A stretch of 64,000 nucleotides of DNA from JALEFZ01 sp039817415 (GCA_039817415.1 JBCBVV010000030.1:18863-82862); one strand, 5' to 3'; numbered from the stretch's first letter, positions 44,458 to 53,890 are shown. Made by a program: numbers and translations. Notes: generated by a model from the sequence alone, not told the origin.

Positions 44458-44849
44458 TAAGCTCCTAAAGTATTCTTTAAATCCTCCATATCAGCGAAGC
44501 CTTTTTTCAAATAGGGCGCCATCAAGGATGCATTTTTCTTAAAGGCCAGTTCTTTCCTAAAGAAGCCAAATATCATAAGGGGAGAATAACACTCGCCAAG
44601 CATTCTTCCAGCCTGGATCTGGATTTCAAAAACCAAGAGGGACTGAGCAAGGGATTCTTTGTAATAAGTGGTATATCCCTTTCGCTCTTTTAGGTTGTGG
44701 TAAATGGCATTGGCTCCGTAGTGGAGATTTACCTCAAACTCTCCGTCGTGAAATTCCACTGCGCGATATCCATTTTCGCTTAACCATTGGCGGAAGGTTT
44801 GATCCCTGTAATCAGGAGTAAGTTCAATTTCAAAGATATTTCTGGCCAT
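44457..44849 (-). CDS. Hypothetical protein, 130 aa
   Basis: Small soluble protein (MARNIFEIELTPDYRDQTFRQ) without signal peptide. Alpha/beta pattern, no recognised domain. Its stop codon is formed at the right border of the MITE-like element. Upstream neighbour on the same strand is the DUF6265 lipoprotein gene, 47 bp away. Codon use matches the core genome, so this is where the island ends. Confidence 0.6.
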   Translation of the reverse strand: MARNIFEIELTPDYRDQTFRQWLSENGYRAVEFHDGEFEVNLHYGANAIYHNLKERKGYTTYYKESLAQSLLVFEIQIQAGRMLGECYSPLMIFGFFRKELAFKKNASLMAPYLKKGFADMEDLKNTLGA

Positions 44850-44896
44850 GAGTAGGGAGCTTTATGAATGGTTCCCTTCTGCCAACAAAATATAAC

Positions 44897-45388
44897 CTAA
44901 GGAGCTACAGGAATGAAGGGAAACTGAATTCTTTGGGTAGAATCGAGCAAGCTACTATCTGCGATGGTCGCCATCAGGCCTTCAGGACGCTTTCTATATT
45001 CAATGTTTTTAGGGAATTCGTTGTCAAAATTGGTACAGATAAAACTGGAGTCTGTTATATCGGTTAGGGGGAAAATGGTTATCCCAGGATTCACGCCTCT
45101 GACCTCGAATTGCCACCTTTCCTTTCTTTGTACCAGCTGGAGGTTTTCTTTGAAGGTGGTATCCCCTTCACTCATGGTGTAGCCAAGCCCACGATAGGAA
45201 GTTGGAGTTTCCTTTTTCCATGTTTCATAGGTTTTCCTTCCTTCTGCATCATTGGTACGTTGCCATTTTCCAAGCAACCAGTCAAAGTGAACTGCTGAGA
45301 CGATAGATTCTGGCTCTTTTTCCTGCTGATGAGCACTTGGCTGACAGGAAATCAAAATAAGGGGAATGAAAAAGTAAATGGCTCTCAT
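44897..45388 (-). CDS. DUF6265 family lipoprotein
   Basis: 163 residues. Lipoprotein signal MRAIYFFIPLILISC, then a single domain starting with HFDWLLGKWQRTND, the DUF6265 signature (W-L-x-G-x-W), and a lipocalin-like strand pattern (YRGLGYTMSEGDTTF, LQLVQRKERWQFEV). Function unknown; likely binds a small hydrophobic ligand by analogy with other lipocalin-fold proteins, which is inference. Confidence 0.78.
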   Translation of the reverse strand: MRAIYFFIPLILISCQPSAHQQEKEPESIVSAVHFDWLLGKWQRTNDAEGRKTYETWKKETPTSYRGLGYTMSEGDTTFKENLQLVQRKERWQFEVRGVNPGITIFPLTDITDSSFICTNFDNEFPKNIEYRKRPEGLMATIADSSLLDSTQRIQFPFIPVAP

Positions 45389-45466
45389 AGAATGTAGGCT
45401 TGGTTTGATTCAATATCGTCATTAGAACACAAACCAACCATTCAGGAAATCATATTATTGTCAGAT

Positions 45467-45964
45467 TTAATAGACAAAACTTATGATAGCTTGTTCTGCC
45501 AATGCTGCTCGCGCATAAAAATTCTTCAATTCTTCGAAATATTCTAACAAGTAATCCAGGCTATCCTGTCCATCGTCCCATTTGCCTGGATAAATATTTA
45601 GTGCTTCCATTTTCTTTCCATCAAATCTTTGTCCTACATCTGCTAGGGTAAGCTGCTGTAATTGTTGGGAGAGATCTTGAACATGTGGCATCCTGACATA
45701 ATGGGCAGGTCCATAGCCCAAGTCTTGTTCTGGATCGACCAGTTGACCGCTAAAGAAAATCGCCGTCATGGGATGATCCAATTCATCCAGTCCTTTGCCT
45801 GTCAAAAGATACAAAAGACCGTTCCAGCTTTTGTCCAAGTCGATACTTTCCATGTCATCAGGTAAATCTCCCGGATATATCAATTGTTCTAAGGGAGAAC
45901 TGTCCTTTAATAACTCATCAATTTGTGGATCTGGAAGCCTGATTAGGCCAAACAACATTCCCAT
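45467..45964 (-). CDS. DUF1877 (YfbM-like) family protein
   Basis: 165 residues beginning MGMLFGLIRLPDPQIDELL, with SIDLDKSWNGLLYLLTG and ALNIYPGKWDDG, the pattern of the YfbM/DUF1877 family. Cytoplasmic, unknown function. A short open frame of 34 codons (45992-46096, minus; MPHTHYNKKSLAMADES) precedes it; I give that no weight as a gene. Confidence 0.8.
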   Translation of the reverse strand: MGMLFGLIRLPDPQIDELLKDSSPLEQLIYPGDLPDDMESIDLDKSWNGLLYLLTGKGLDELDHPMTAIFFSGQLVDPEQDLGYGPAHYVRMPHVQDLSQQLQQLTLADVGQRFDGKKMEALNIYPGKWDDGQDSLDYLLEYFEELKNFYARAALAEQAIISFVY

Positions 45965-46209
45965 AGTGTGCTTTTAAATGATACATGAAATTTAACCTGA
46001 ATTCTTCGAGATGACCTCATCCAAGACGACTTCTTTCTCAATAACACTCTCGTCCGCCATGGCAAGACTCTTTTTGTTGTAATGGGTATGGGGCATTTTT
46101 GCAGTAAGAATGGGAGATTTAGCTATCCTTGTTGAGGCAGTATTACAGAGTAGAAAGCCTTTTCTCTCGCCAAATTTTCCGTACCTTCGCTCGCCATTAA
46201 GCTGTGTTG

Positions 46210-47439
46210 ATGAAAGACAAATTACCCCCCATTCACGTGTTGGCCCTCTTCTTCATGGGATTGTTGTTTTTGGTGAATGGGATACTTGCCTCCCTCAATG
46301 ATGTGCTCAAGCCATTTTTTCAGCGCTTATTCGATCTCAACTACACCCAGTCTTCTTACATCCATTTTGTCTACTACATCTCGAATGTCTTTATCTCTAT
46401 TCCTGCTTCTATGTTAGCGTCTAGGTTGGGCTACAGGAAATCTATCCTAATAGGTCTTGTCTTTATGTTTTTGGGCATTTCTACAGGGATTTTTGCTAGC
46501 TATATGAATAGCTATTATGTCTATGTGGGAGCGGTATTTTTCATGGCGATAGGTGTTTCTGCAGCTGGCGTTTTGGTAAATCCCTATGTAAGCCAATTGA
46601 CTTCTAATCATCCAGGGAGGTTAAATCTGGTTAATTCTTTCTATCCAGCTGGAGGGATGCTAGGACCATTGGTAGGCGGCTTTCTATTGTATAAAGGACA
46701 ACAGGCAGCTGCCGTGGAAGTCGCCTCTTCAGATACTCGCATCCTTTATATCACTTTGATGGCTTTAACTTTGGTTCCTATCAGCTTATTTGCTGCCATC
46801 AAGATACCAGAGATCAAAATTTCCAGGACTACCATTAACCTTCAAACCTTAGGAAGCCTGAATCGAGATTTTCCAGCCTTGAAATGGGGGATGATTTGTA
46901 TGTTTTTGTATGTAGGAATCGAGGTGGCAACGGGAAGTTTGATTGTGAAATTTCTTGCCTTGCCTAACATCCTTGGCATGGATGATTCAGATGCAGGAAA
47001 TTGGGTTTCTATCTACTGGGGAAGCTTCTTTGTAGGGAGGTTACTGGGGGCTTTTGCTGGTAACTATTTCAGCTCTAGGGACATGCTAAGGGCGACAACG
47101 ATTGGTTCCCTTGTCATTTGCGGTATGGTGATACTTGGGAGCGGAATGCCTGCAGCTGTAGCTGTGGTGAGTCTGGGCTTTGCCAATTCGGTGATGTTTT
47201 CCTCCATCTTTGCGATGACGGTGGAGGGAATGGGGAAAAGGGTGCAAGAGGCTTCGGCTTTCTTTTTCATGATGACCATAGGCGGATCATTTGTTACTTA
47301 TTTTCAAAATAATTTGGCGGATATGCCTCAATTTGGCATTCAGGGCTCATTTGGCCTTACCTTTTTATGTTATTTATATATATTGTGGTATGCATTTATA
47401 GGGTACAACCATAACCGAACTCTGAAACCAACTACTTAA
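46210..47439 (+). CDS. FucP-type sugar:proton symporter (MFS)
   Basis: Twelve-helix MFS protein of the fucose/glucose-galactose symporter group: ALFFMGLLFLVNGILASLND with the conserved Asn-Asp of helix 1, then FVYYISNVFISIPASMLASRLGYRKS. 409 residues from ATG 46210; a GTG six bases earlier (46204) is a poorer start. Inner membrane, sugar uptake driven by protons. It sits 13 bp ahead of an SSS transporter gene, probably one operon. No sugar-catabolism gene follows, so the substrate is open. Confidence 0.88.
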   Translation: MKDKLPPIHVLALFFMGLLFLVNGILASLNDVLKPFFQRLFDLNYTQSSYIHFVYYISNVFISIPASMLASRLGYRKSILIGLVFMFLGISTGIFASYMNSYYVYVGAVFFMAIGVSAAGVLVNPYVSQLTSNHPGRLNLVNSFYPAGGMLGPLVGGFLLYKGQQAAAVEVASSDTRILYITLMALTLVPISLFAAIKIPEIKISRTTINLQTLGSLNRDFPALKWGMICMFLYVGIEVATGSLIVKFLALPNILGMDDSDAGNWVSIYWGSFFVGRLLGAFAGNYFSSRDMLRATTIGSLVICGMVILGSGMPAAVAVVSLGFANSVMFSSIFAMTVEGMGKRVQEASAFFFMMTIGGSFVTYFQNNLADMPQFGIQGSFGLTFLCYLYILWYAFIGYNHNRTLKPTT

Positions 47440-47452
47440 GACTACCTGACAC

Positions 47453-49270
47453 ATGGACCAATTTCAATTGACGTGGATAGACACCACGATAATGATCGTG
47501 TATGGCCTGGCCATTATTGGTTATGGACTCTACAAGGCCAGAAGCAAAGACTCAGAAGAATATTTCCTTGGAGGCCGCTCCATGATCTGGCCCGTTGTCG
47601 GGATCTCCCTTTTCGCAGCTAATATTTCCTCCTCTACCCTAGTAGGACTGGCAGGGGATGCCTATTCCACCAATACCCATGTATTCAACTACGAATGGAT
47701 GGCTGCTGTGATTCTGGTCTTTTTCGCGATTTTCTTTATGCCTTTTTACCTAAAAACGGGGATCTATACGATGCCTGAATTTTTGGAAAGAAGGTTTGAT
47801 GAGAGATCGAGATACTACTTTTCCTTTGTCATGATCATATCCAACATCATTGTAGACTCTGCCGCGGGTCTCTATGTGGGTTTGTTGATATTCAAAATCT
47901 TATTTCCAGCCTTACCGCCCTACATCATCATCATTATCCTGGCTGCAGCCGCAGCTGCCTATACCATTCCGGGTGGTTTGTCTTCGGTGATTCACACGGA
48001 GGTGATTCAGGCTATTCTATTGATTGTAGGCTCTATTGTCTTGACGATCTTCGCCTTTCGTGAAGTAGGAGGATGGGGAGCTATGGTCAATCAATTGGAC
48101 GCGCTAGGAGCTGCAGGACACTGGGGAGCCGAGGGACCGAAGAATGCTTCGGATGTCTTGAGTATGATACGAGGGGCTGATGATGAATTTATGCCTTGGA
48201 CAGGTCTGTTGATCGGTGTTCCGATTTTGGGTTTCTACTTCTGGATTACCAACCAGTTCATGGTACAGCGTGTATTGAGTGCCAAAAACCTTGACCATGG
48301 CCGCTGGGGAGCTTTGTTCGCCGGTTTGTTGAAGCTTCCTGTTGTCTTCATCATGGTTTTGCCTGGTGTATTGGCGATTTTGTTGTTCCGCGATCTGGAT
48401 TTAAGCTTCCTGAATTACGAAACAGTCAAATATGGGGAGAGCGTCCTATGTGAGGATCTCGCTAGTTGTCCCAATATGACCTATCCTGTATTGCTCTTTA
48501 AACTTCTTCCTACTGGTCTCCTTGGATTGGTACTGGCAGGTCTATTGGCAGCCATGATGTCCTCTATCTCAGCTACCTTTAACTCTGCTTCTACCTTGAT
48601 CACGATGGACTTTGTGAAGAAGCTAAGGCCTAATCTTACTTCTCAACAGTTGGTTGTTGCTGGGCAGGTTGCAACCTTGGCTTTGGTGATCTTGGCAGCT
48701 CTTTGGGCACCGCAGATTGAGCGATTTGGGTCGCTATTCAAATACTTACAGTTGGTGATTGCCTTTATCTGCCCTCCCGTGGTAGGGGTGTTTATCTTTG
48801 GTCTATTCTGGAAACGTGCCAATGGAACGGGCGCTTTTGTCTCGCTCATCGTAGGCTTCTTAGTAGCTGCTGGCTTCTTGTACTTCGAGGTAGGAAAGGC
48901 AGGATTAGAAACTTCTGCACTTGAGTATGTCAAGGCCAATGTAACCACCGATATTGCTGCTCCTGAGTTTGCAGAGGCATTGGAATCCTACATCTCCACC
49001 AACATGAGTCCTGTCATGGAGACCATTACCAGCATTCACTTCCTACACAAAGCGGCTTACCTCATGCTAATCTGTATGATTGTGAATCTGATTGTGAGTT
49101 TGGCTACACCTCCTCCGGCAGAAGAAAAAATCAAGGATTATACTTGGAGTGCCAGGTTGCTACGAGAGGAGACAGAAGAACTCAGAGGCGTACCCTGGTA
49201 TAAGAACTACAGATACTTGTCTATTATGCTTTTAATTGCCACAGCCATCATCGTAGCGATGTTCTGGTAA
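47453..49270 (+). CDS. Sodium:solute symporter (SSS/SGLT family)
   Basis: 605 residues, about 14 helices. The family signature region lies near residues 20-60 (YGLYKARSKDSEEYFLGGRSMIWPVVGISLFAANISS) and at AMMSSISATFNSASTLITMDF (about 365-385), which includes the Na2-site serines. Closest in layout to SGLT-like sugar symporters. It is the second gene of the transporter pair and ends 31 bp before a bidirectional terminator at 49301. Confidence 0.9.
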   Translation: MDQFQLTWIDTTIMIVYGLAIIGYGLYKARSKDSEEYFLGGRSMIWPVVGISLFAANISSSTLVGLAGDAYSTNTHVFNYEWMAAVILVFFAIFFMPFYLKTGIYTMPEFLERRFDERSRYYFSFVMIISNIIVDSAAGLYVGLLIFKILFPALPPYIIIIILAAAAAAYTIPGGLSSVIHTEVIQAILLIVGSIVLTIFAFREVGGWGAMVNQLDALGAAGHWGAEGPKNASDVLSMIRGADDEFMPWTGLLIGVPILGFYFWITNQFMVQRVLSAKNLDHGRWGALFAGLLKLPVVFIMVLPGVLAILLFRDLDLSFLNYETVKYGESVLCEDLASCPNMTYPVLLFKLLPTGLLGLVLAGLLAAMMSSISATFNSASTLITMDFVKKLRPNLTSQQLVVAGQVATLALVILAALWAPQIERFGSLFKYLQLVIAFICPPVVGVFIFGLFWKRANGTGAFVSLIVGFLVAAGFLYFEVGKAGLETSALEYVKANVTTDIAAPEFAEALESYISTNMSPVMETITSIHFLHKAAYLMLICMIVNLIVSLATPPPAEEKIKDYTWSARLLREETEELRGVPWYKNYRYLSIMLLIATAIIVAMFW

Positions 49271-49300
49271 GGATAATTAAGGATTATAGAAATAAATGAG

Positions 49301-49342
49301 TGAAGAGGAATTCAAGTCCAGATAGGATTGAATTCCTCTTCA
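49301..49342. terminator. Bidirectional terminator between the SSS and STN genes
   Basis: 15-bp perfect stem TGAAGAGGAATTCAA / TTGAATTCCTCTTCA with a 12-nt loop. It separates two convergent genes. Confidence 0.75.
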
Positions 49343-49345
49343 TGT

Positions 49346-50503
49346 TTATTCATCCAGCTTTTGCCTGACATAGCGCGCTAAAAACTCCTTCATTTTCCTT
49401 TCTTTATCCTTATTTGGCACTTTTCGGAAATCTTTGGTGAGTTCTTTATTAGGCTTGATGAGTTGTTTAAACGCCTTTGAGCTATAGGAAATGTATTCCT
49501 TGTCATCCATATAGAGAATCCTGAGATTATAGTCAATCCATACACTCACACTACCCTTGCTGTTTTTCTTCCACGTGATTTTGGGAGAATAACTGCATGC
49601 CATATTATCTAGGAAGGTTACAGGAGAAAAACTGTCTTTTGTCAATTTATTAGAGTTACTCAAGGCAAAATAAATCCTTTCTCCATCGGAATAACCGAAT
49701 ATAGGTCCTAGTTGCTCTCTTTCCTCATCTGGCACGGCATAATAGTGCTTGACATAAGAGCTCCATTTGACAGTACCGATTTTCCTGTCCTTGAAAAGTG
49801 AATCTTGAAAGGTAAGACCGGGTTTATTTTGCAAAAATTCATCAAAAGATCTGTAATAGCCTGCCTTCAACCTACCTTCCTTGAAGGCACGCGAGATTTC
49901 AAATTTTTCCGAAAGGATGTGTTTGACTGAGTCTGCTTCAATCACTACTTCTTCTAGACTAAAGTCCTCTTGATTTAGGCGTATATCAATATGGTGGCCC
50001 TCCTTGATGAGGGTATCTAATGCTTGGTAAGCTAAATGACGGGTGGTAATTTCTACCATTTTTTGAGGGGACTGGAAGGTGAATCCTCCTTCTTCATCGG
50101 CGAGGACTTGGTTGCTGTTAACTTGAAGGATGACATAGGGAATTGGCATACCACTTTCTTCCTCTACAATTCTTCCATGAAAGGTATAATGGCTAGGCTG
50201 AAGTGGATTTTTAGGGGAATGGAAGATATATACGTCTTCCAATTTCTCAACGGTTAATTGACAGGCTTCGGCTAGGCTGGAAACGACTTGGTCCAGGTTA
50301 TCAAACTCTTTATCAATATGGATCATACAGTTTTCCATTCTTTCTCCTGCTGCGGTGTATTGTAGGTCATGTTCTTTTGCCATCTGGTCGAGAACTTCTT
50401 TGATGGGTTGATGGTCAACCTTCAAAATGATTTGTTGGAGGTGGGCTTGGGATGATGAGAAGAGCCCCAGGAAAACCCAAAGGCAAATGATTTGCTTATT
50501 CAT
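49346..50503 (-). CDS. STN domain / carboxypeptidase-regulatory-like signal protein without a TonB barrel
   Basis: 385 residues from ATG 50503 (a longer frame would overlap the FecR gene more). Signal peptide MNKQIICLWVFLGLFSSSQA. Residues about 25-95 form a secretin/TonB short N-terminal domain (ILKVDHQPIKEVLDQMAKEH), followed by a carboxypeptidase-D regulatory-like beta-sandwich (FHGRIVEEESGMPIPYVILQV, about 110-190). The rest, about 190 residues, is unassigned and too short for a TonB-dependent barrel. Its start overlaps the FecR stop by 8 bp, so it belongs to the sigma-FecR operon. Unknown output. Confidence 0.8.
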   Translation of the reverse strand: MNKQIICLWVFLGLFSSSQAHLQQIILKVDHQPIKEVLDQMAKEHDLQYTAAGERMENCMIHIDKEFDNLDQVVSSLAEACQLTVEKLEDVYIFHSPKNPLQPSHYTFHGRIVEEESGMPIPYVILQVNSNQVLADEEGGFTFQSPQKMVEITTRHLAYQALDTLIKEGHHIDIRLNQEDFSLEEVVIEADSVKHILSEKFEISRAFKEGRLKAGYYRSFDEFLQNKPGLTFQDSLFKDRKIGTVKWSSYVKHYYAVPDEEREQLGPIFGYSDGERIYFALSNSNKLTKDSFSPVTFLDNMACSYSPKITWKKNSKGSVSVWIDYNLRILYMDDKEYISYSSKAFKQLIKPNKELTKDFRKVPNKDKERKMKEFLARYVRQKLDE

Positions 50504-51362
50504 GATGTCTGTTGTTAGAAAGTGAAAATTCGTTGACTGAAATCTTAGTAATCCTGATATCAAATGGAGCACATACTATCTTCAGGACTTGTTCTGCTTG
50601 TTCAGGTAAGGTGAACCTTCCAGAGGAAATTTGTCTAGAGGCCCAGCTTTCATCTATGCGAATGGAAATGTCATAAGTACGCTCCAATTCTTTCAATACC
50701 CTTAGCAATGATTGTTGAGAATAGGAAATCTCACCTGCAGTCCAGGCAGTAGGGTTTTGATCTTGGTAAGATGTTTTCTTGTCCCATCCCTTTTCAGCCC
50801 AAACCGTAAAATCTCCTGCCCTAAGCGTATCTACCTGATTGAGGGAAGGGGAGCTTACTGTCACCACGCCTTGGGAACAAAACACCTCATAAGCATTTTC
50901 TCTAGAGAAGATGTTAAATTTAGTACCAAGGACGCTCGTTTTCCCTTGCTTAGAAGATACTTCAAATCGACTCCCTTTTTTTACTTCAAAGTAGGCTTCT
51001 CCTTCTAGCTGTATAGCTCGGTTTGCCCACCACCACAAAGGATGGTAACGTAGGCGAGAGGAGGCATTCAGGTGGACCGTTGACCCATCTGGAAGCACAA
51101 ATTGAATAGTCTCTCCTTTCCTAGCCGTGATTTCTGTAGAGTAAAATCTGAACACACTCAAACAGAGCAGCAGAACAACGCTCGCCGCTATCATCCAATG
51201 ATAAGTCTGTCTCTTCTTAGAAAAAGGATTGATTTCCTCTTCTATGATGAGCTGCATCTGTGTCCACTTATCTTCTTTCTGGGTAGAGAAGGGGAGGCCT
51301 AGCTTGGAAAACAAGCGATCCTCTTCAGGCAAGGGGGATGAAGGATGCTTATCTGTTTTCAT
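50496..51362 (-). CDS. FecR family anti-sigma factor
   Basis: 288 residues. Cytoplasmic N-terminus (about 1-55), one membrane helix (MIAASVVLLLCLSVFRFY, about 57-74), then the FecR domain (IQFVLPDGSTVHLNASSRLRY, LEGEAYFEVKKGSRFEV) and the C-terminal DUF4974 part (ISYSQQSLLRVLKELERTYDI). It holds the ECF sigma factor encoded just upstream until a periplasmic signal arrives. Start overlaps the sigma gene by 14 bp. Confidence 0.93.
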   Translation of the reverse strand: MKTDKHPSSPLPEEDRLFSKLGLPFSTQKEDKWTQMQLIIEEEINPFSKKRQTYHWMIAASVVLLLCLSVFRFYSTEITARKGETIQFVLPDGSTVHLNASSRLRYHPLWWWANRAIQLEGEAYFEVKKGSRFEVSSKQGKTSVLGTKFNIFSRENAYEVFCSQGVVTVSSPSLNQVDTLRAGDFTVWAEKGWDKKTSYQDQNPTAWTAGEISYSQQSLLRVLKELERTYDISIRIDESWASRQISSGRFTLPEQAEQVLKIVCAPFDIRITKISVNEFSLSNNRHHE

Positions 51363-51840
51363 ATAAATGAATTTTTAAGGTGCTTAAGGCTTTGTTCATT
51401 CTTTTTTCGATTGCTTTGACGCTCAATCCTAGGCGCTCTGCAATCTCTCGATAGGACAATCCATTGATTCTACTCATGAGGAAAACAGTTCGTTGATTCT
51501 CGGGTAGGCGGGAAAGTGCACGTTCGTATTGAGCTTTTAAGTCTGCTAATTGTAATTGGGCTTCAGGATCATGGTCATTCCACCGAAAATCAAGACTTGT
51601 AAGATGATCTCTCCTGGTATCTCGCTTCCTGATCAGGTCCACATATCTATTGTGAGCCATTTTATAGAGCAAAGGCTTGTATTGTGGCTCAGCTAACTGG
51701 ATTTGTTTCCGCCATAGAAGGGTGAAGACATCCTGACAGATATCTGTCGCTAGGCTTTCATCTCCACAGCGGTAATAGAGGTAAGATCGAATGGGATCAA
51801 ACCATCGGTCATACAAACGTTTAAAAATCTCGCTATCCAA
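51349..51840 (-). CDS. ECF RNA polymerase sigma factor (FecI-like)
   Basis: 163 residues. Region 2 with YYRCGDESLATDICQDVFTLLW and region 4 with LPENQRTVFLMSRINGLSYREIAERLGLS. First gene of the sigma-FecR-STN operon. It probably autoregulates and drives genes outside this window. Divergent from htrA copy 3 across 318 bp. Confidence 0.93.
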   Translation of the reverse strand: MDSEIFKRLYDRWFDPIRSYLYYRCGDESLATDICQDVFTLLWRKQIQLAEPQYKPLLYKMAHNRYVDLIRKRDTRRDHLTSLDFRWNDHDPEAQLQLADLKAQYERALSRLPENQRTVFLMSRINGLSYREIAERLGLSVKAIEKRMNKALSTLKIHLYENR

Positions 51841-52158
51841 AAGCTATCAATTTATTGATGTACCCCTATTCCGTATGAGATCGCTCTTACCCTACCGAGG
51901 AGAAAAATTTTGATGTATCAAGCCATACAGAATGCAGGCGAGGAGCGCTACATGATGGGATGCAAAAGAAAATAAGAGATTTCTATGATTTCTTTTTGTT
52001 AACGGTTTTGGCTTTTTCTTAACAGCTAGGAAAGGCTAGAGGAAAAGTCGATTTCTCACCTCAATTACCTTTAACATGCCATTAACAATTCCTTGGCTAA
52101 CTCTTAAGATCGGCTGGGCGTAATTTGAAGCAAGAAGAAAAAACGATACAAACGAACA
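51841..52158. other. Divergent region between ECF sigma and htrA copy 3
   Basis: 318 bp with no ORF. TAATTTG at 52121-52127 (plus) resembles a -7 element for htrA copy 3, about 31 nt before its ATG, with TTG at 52093-52095. No clear element is seen on the sigma side. Confidence 0.4.
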
Positions 52159-53640
52159 ATGAAAGTGAATAAAATCGTCGGCTTGGTTCTCGCAGGAGCG
52201 TTCGGTTCAGTGCTGACCCTGGGAGCCTACAAAATGTTATTCGATCAACAAGAGACTATATATAAGGTTGAGCATCAATCTACCCTTCCAGTGTTCAACA
52301 GTAAGTATACACCCGTGGATGGGGCGGTACTGGACTTTACCAAACCCGCCGAGGAAGTTATGCCCGGAGTCGTATTCATTAAATCCACAAAAATAAGATC
52401 CGGTCGTTCTTCATCTCCTCAGCAAATGCCTGACTTTTTCAGAGACTTTTTTGGAGATGATTTCAATGACAGATTTCAAAGAAGACCCAATCAGCCTCAG
52501 GTGGGTTCTGGTTCTGGCGTTGTTATATCAGAAGATGGTTATATCGTAACAAACAATCACGTAGTAGAAGGTGCTGATGACATTGAAGTATCGCTAAACG
52601 ACAATCGAAATTACAAAGCCAAATTGATTGGTACAGACCCTTCTACCGACCTGGCCCTGCTCAAAATTGAAGAAAATAACCTGAAAGCTGTTACGATTGC
52701 CAATTCTGATGAAGTTAAAATAGGTCAATGGGTGCTTGCCATTGGGAACCCCTTTAACCTAAACTCAACTGTAACAGCTGGTATCGTGAGTGCCAAAGGA
52801 CGAAACATCAATATCCTAAGAGATCGTTCAGCCATCGAATCTTTCATCCAAACAGACGCAGCCATCAACCCTGGTAACAGTGGAGGCGCATTGGTGGACC
52901 TGAATGGACAATTGGTAGGCATCAATACCGCTATCGCTTCTCCAACAGGATCATATTCTGGCTATGGATTCGCTATCCCAGCCAATTTGATGAAGAAAGT
53001 CATCACTGACCTGATGGAATATGGAATCGTACAACGCGGATACCTAGGGGTGATGATTCGTTCAGTTGACGGAAATCTGGCCGCTGATAAAGGATTAACT
53101 ATCACAGAAGGGGTGTGGGTAGACAGCCTCATGGACAACTCAGCCGCTTCAGTTGCAGGAGTGAAAAAGGGTGATGTCATCCTGAGTGTAGATGGAATGA
53201 TGGTGAAAAACTCCGCTGGATTACAAGCTGCCATCGGAAAACGCCGCCCAGGAGATAAGGTGAACTTGAAAGTACTCAGAAAAGGAAGCGAAAAAGACTT
53301 GGTGGTTACCCTGAAAAACTCAAGTGGAAATACTTCAGTGGTTAAGAAAGTAGAAAAAGACTTCATGGCTAGTCTGGGGGTTGAGCTTCAGGAATTGGAC
53401 AAATCCACTGCCAATAAGTTGAATTTGGAGGGAGGAGTGAAAGTAACAAAGGTAAGCCTCGGTAAGCTTTCCAACCAGACAGACATCAAAGAAGGCTTTA
53501 TCATAACCTCCATTGATGGCAAGAAAGTCAAGAAAGTATCAGAGGTAGAAAGCATCCTCAAGAACAAAGAAGGAGGAGTGCTCATCGAAGGCAGGTATGA
53601 AAACTATCCCGACAAGGTCTACTACGGCCTCGGGATGTAA
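52159..53640 (+). CDS. HtrA/DegQ-type periplasmic serine protease (copy 3)
   Basis: 493 residues with N-terminal helix (about 5-26). Triad: H134 (TNNHVVE), D164 (STDLALLK) and S241 (NPGNSGGAL). PDZ1 at about 285-380 (SVAGVKKGDVILSVDGMMVK). A second PDZ-like domain covers the end (GVELQELDKSTANKL to YYGLGM). Between the protease and the start lies a flexible stretch rich in Arg/Ser/Gln (about 77-115). Adjacent to the ECF sigma operon, which could control it; inference only. A terminator lies 150 bp downstream at 53791. Confidence 0.93.
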   Translation: MKVNKIVGLVLAGAFGSVLTLGAYKMLFDQQETIYKVEHQSTLPVFNSKYTPVDGAVLDFTKPAEEVMPGVVFIKSTKIRSGRSSSPQQMPDFFRDFFGDDFNDRFQRRPNQPQVGSGSGVVISEDGYIVTNNHVVEGADDIEVSLNDNRNYKAKLIGTDPSTDLALLKIEENNLKAVTIANSDEVKIGQWVLAIGNPFNLNSTVTAGIVSAKGRNINILRDRSAIESFIQTDAAINPGNSGGALVDLNGQLVGINTAIASPTGSYSGYGFAIPANLMKKVITDLMEYGIVQRGYLGVMIRSVDGNLAADKGLTITEGVWVDSLMDNSAASVAGVKKGDVILSVDGMMVKNSAGLQAAIGKRRPGDKVNLKVLRKGSEKDLVVTLKNSSGNTSVVKKVEKDFMASLGVELQELDKSTANKLNLEGGVKVTKVSLGKLSNQTDIKEGFIITSIDGKKVKKVSEVESILKNKEGGVLIEGRYENYPDKVYYGLGM

Positions 53641-53790
53641 CGAAGCTACGAAACAAGATGAAGAAGAGGATTGAGGGAATAGTGGTTTGTGTGTAGGAAA
53701 GTGTTTAGGGTAACCTCTTTTCTCTTCTTCTTAAGATATCAAAAAGTTTATTCCAATTTGGGAAGATTGGCTTTACTGCGTTCTTTACAC

Positions 53791-53817
53791 GCCGACCCTG
53801 GAGGTCGGCTTTTTTTT
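53791..53817 (+). terminator. Rho-independent terminator downstream of htrA copy 3
   Basis: Stem GCCGACC / GGTCGGC, loop CTGGA, eight T. Confidence 0.85.
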
Positions 53818-53852
53818 GGCTGATTTCAATCCAGCTCAGTTCTACTATAAAT

Positions 53853-53879
53853 AATGGGGCAGAGATAAGCTGCCCCATT
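53853..53879 (-). terminator. Terminator of the pseudopilin-like lipoprotein gene
   Basis: On the minus strand AATGGGGCAG, loop CTTATCT, CTGCCCCATT, then an AT-rich tail. 10 bp perfect. Confidence 0.75.
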
Positions 53880-53890
53880 AGTATTTCTTA

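Noticed and set aside
45992..46096. 34-codon open frame upstream of the DUF1877 gene (minus strand)
   Set aside because: Too short to judge, no leader signal, and no similarity to anything I know.
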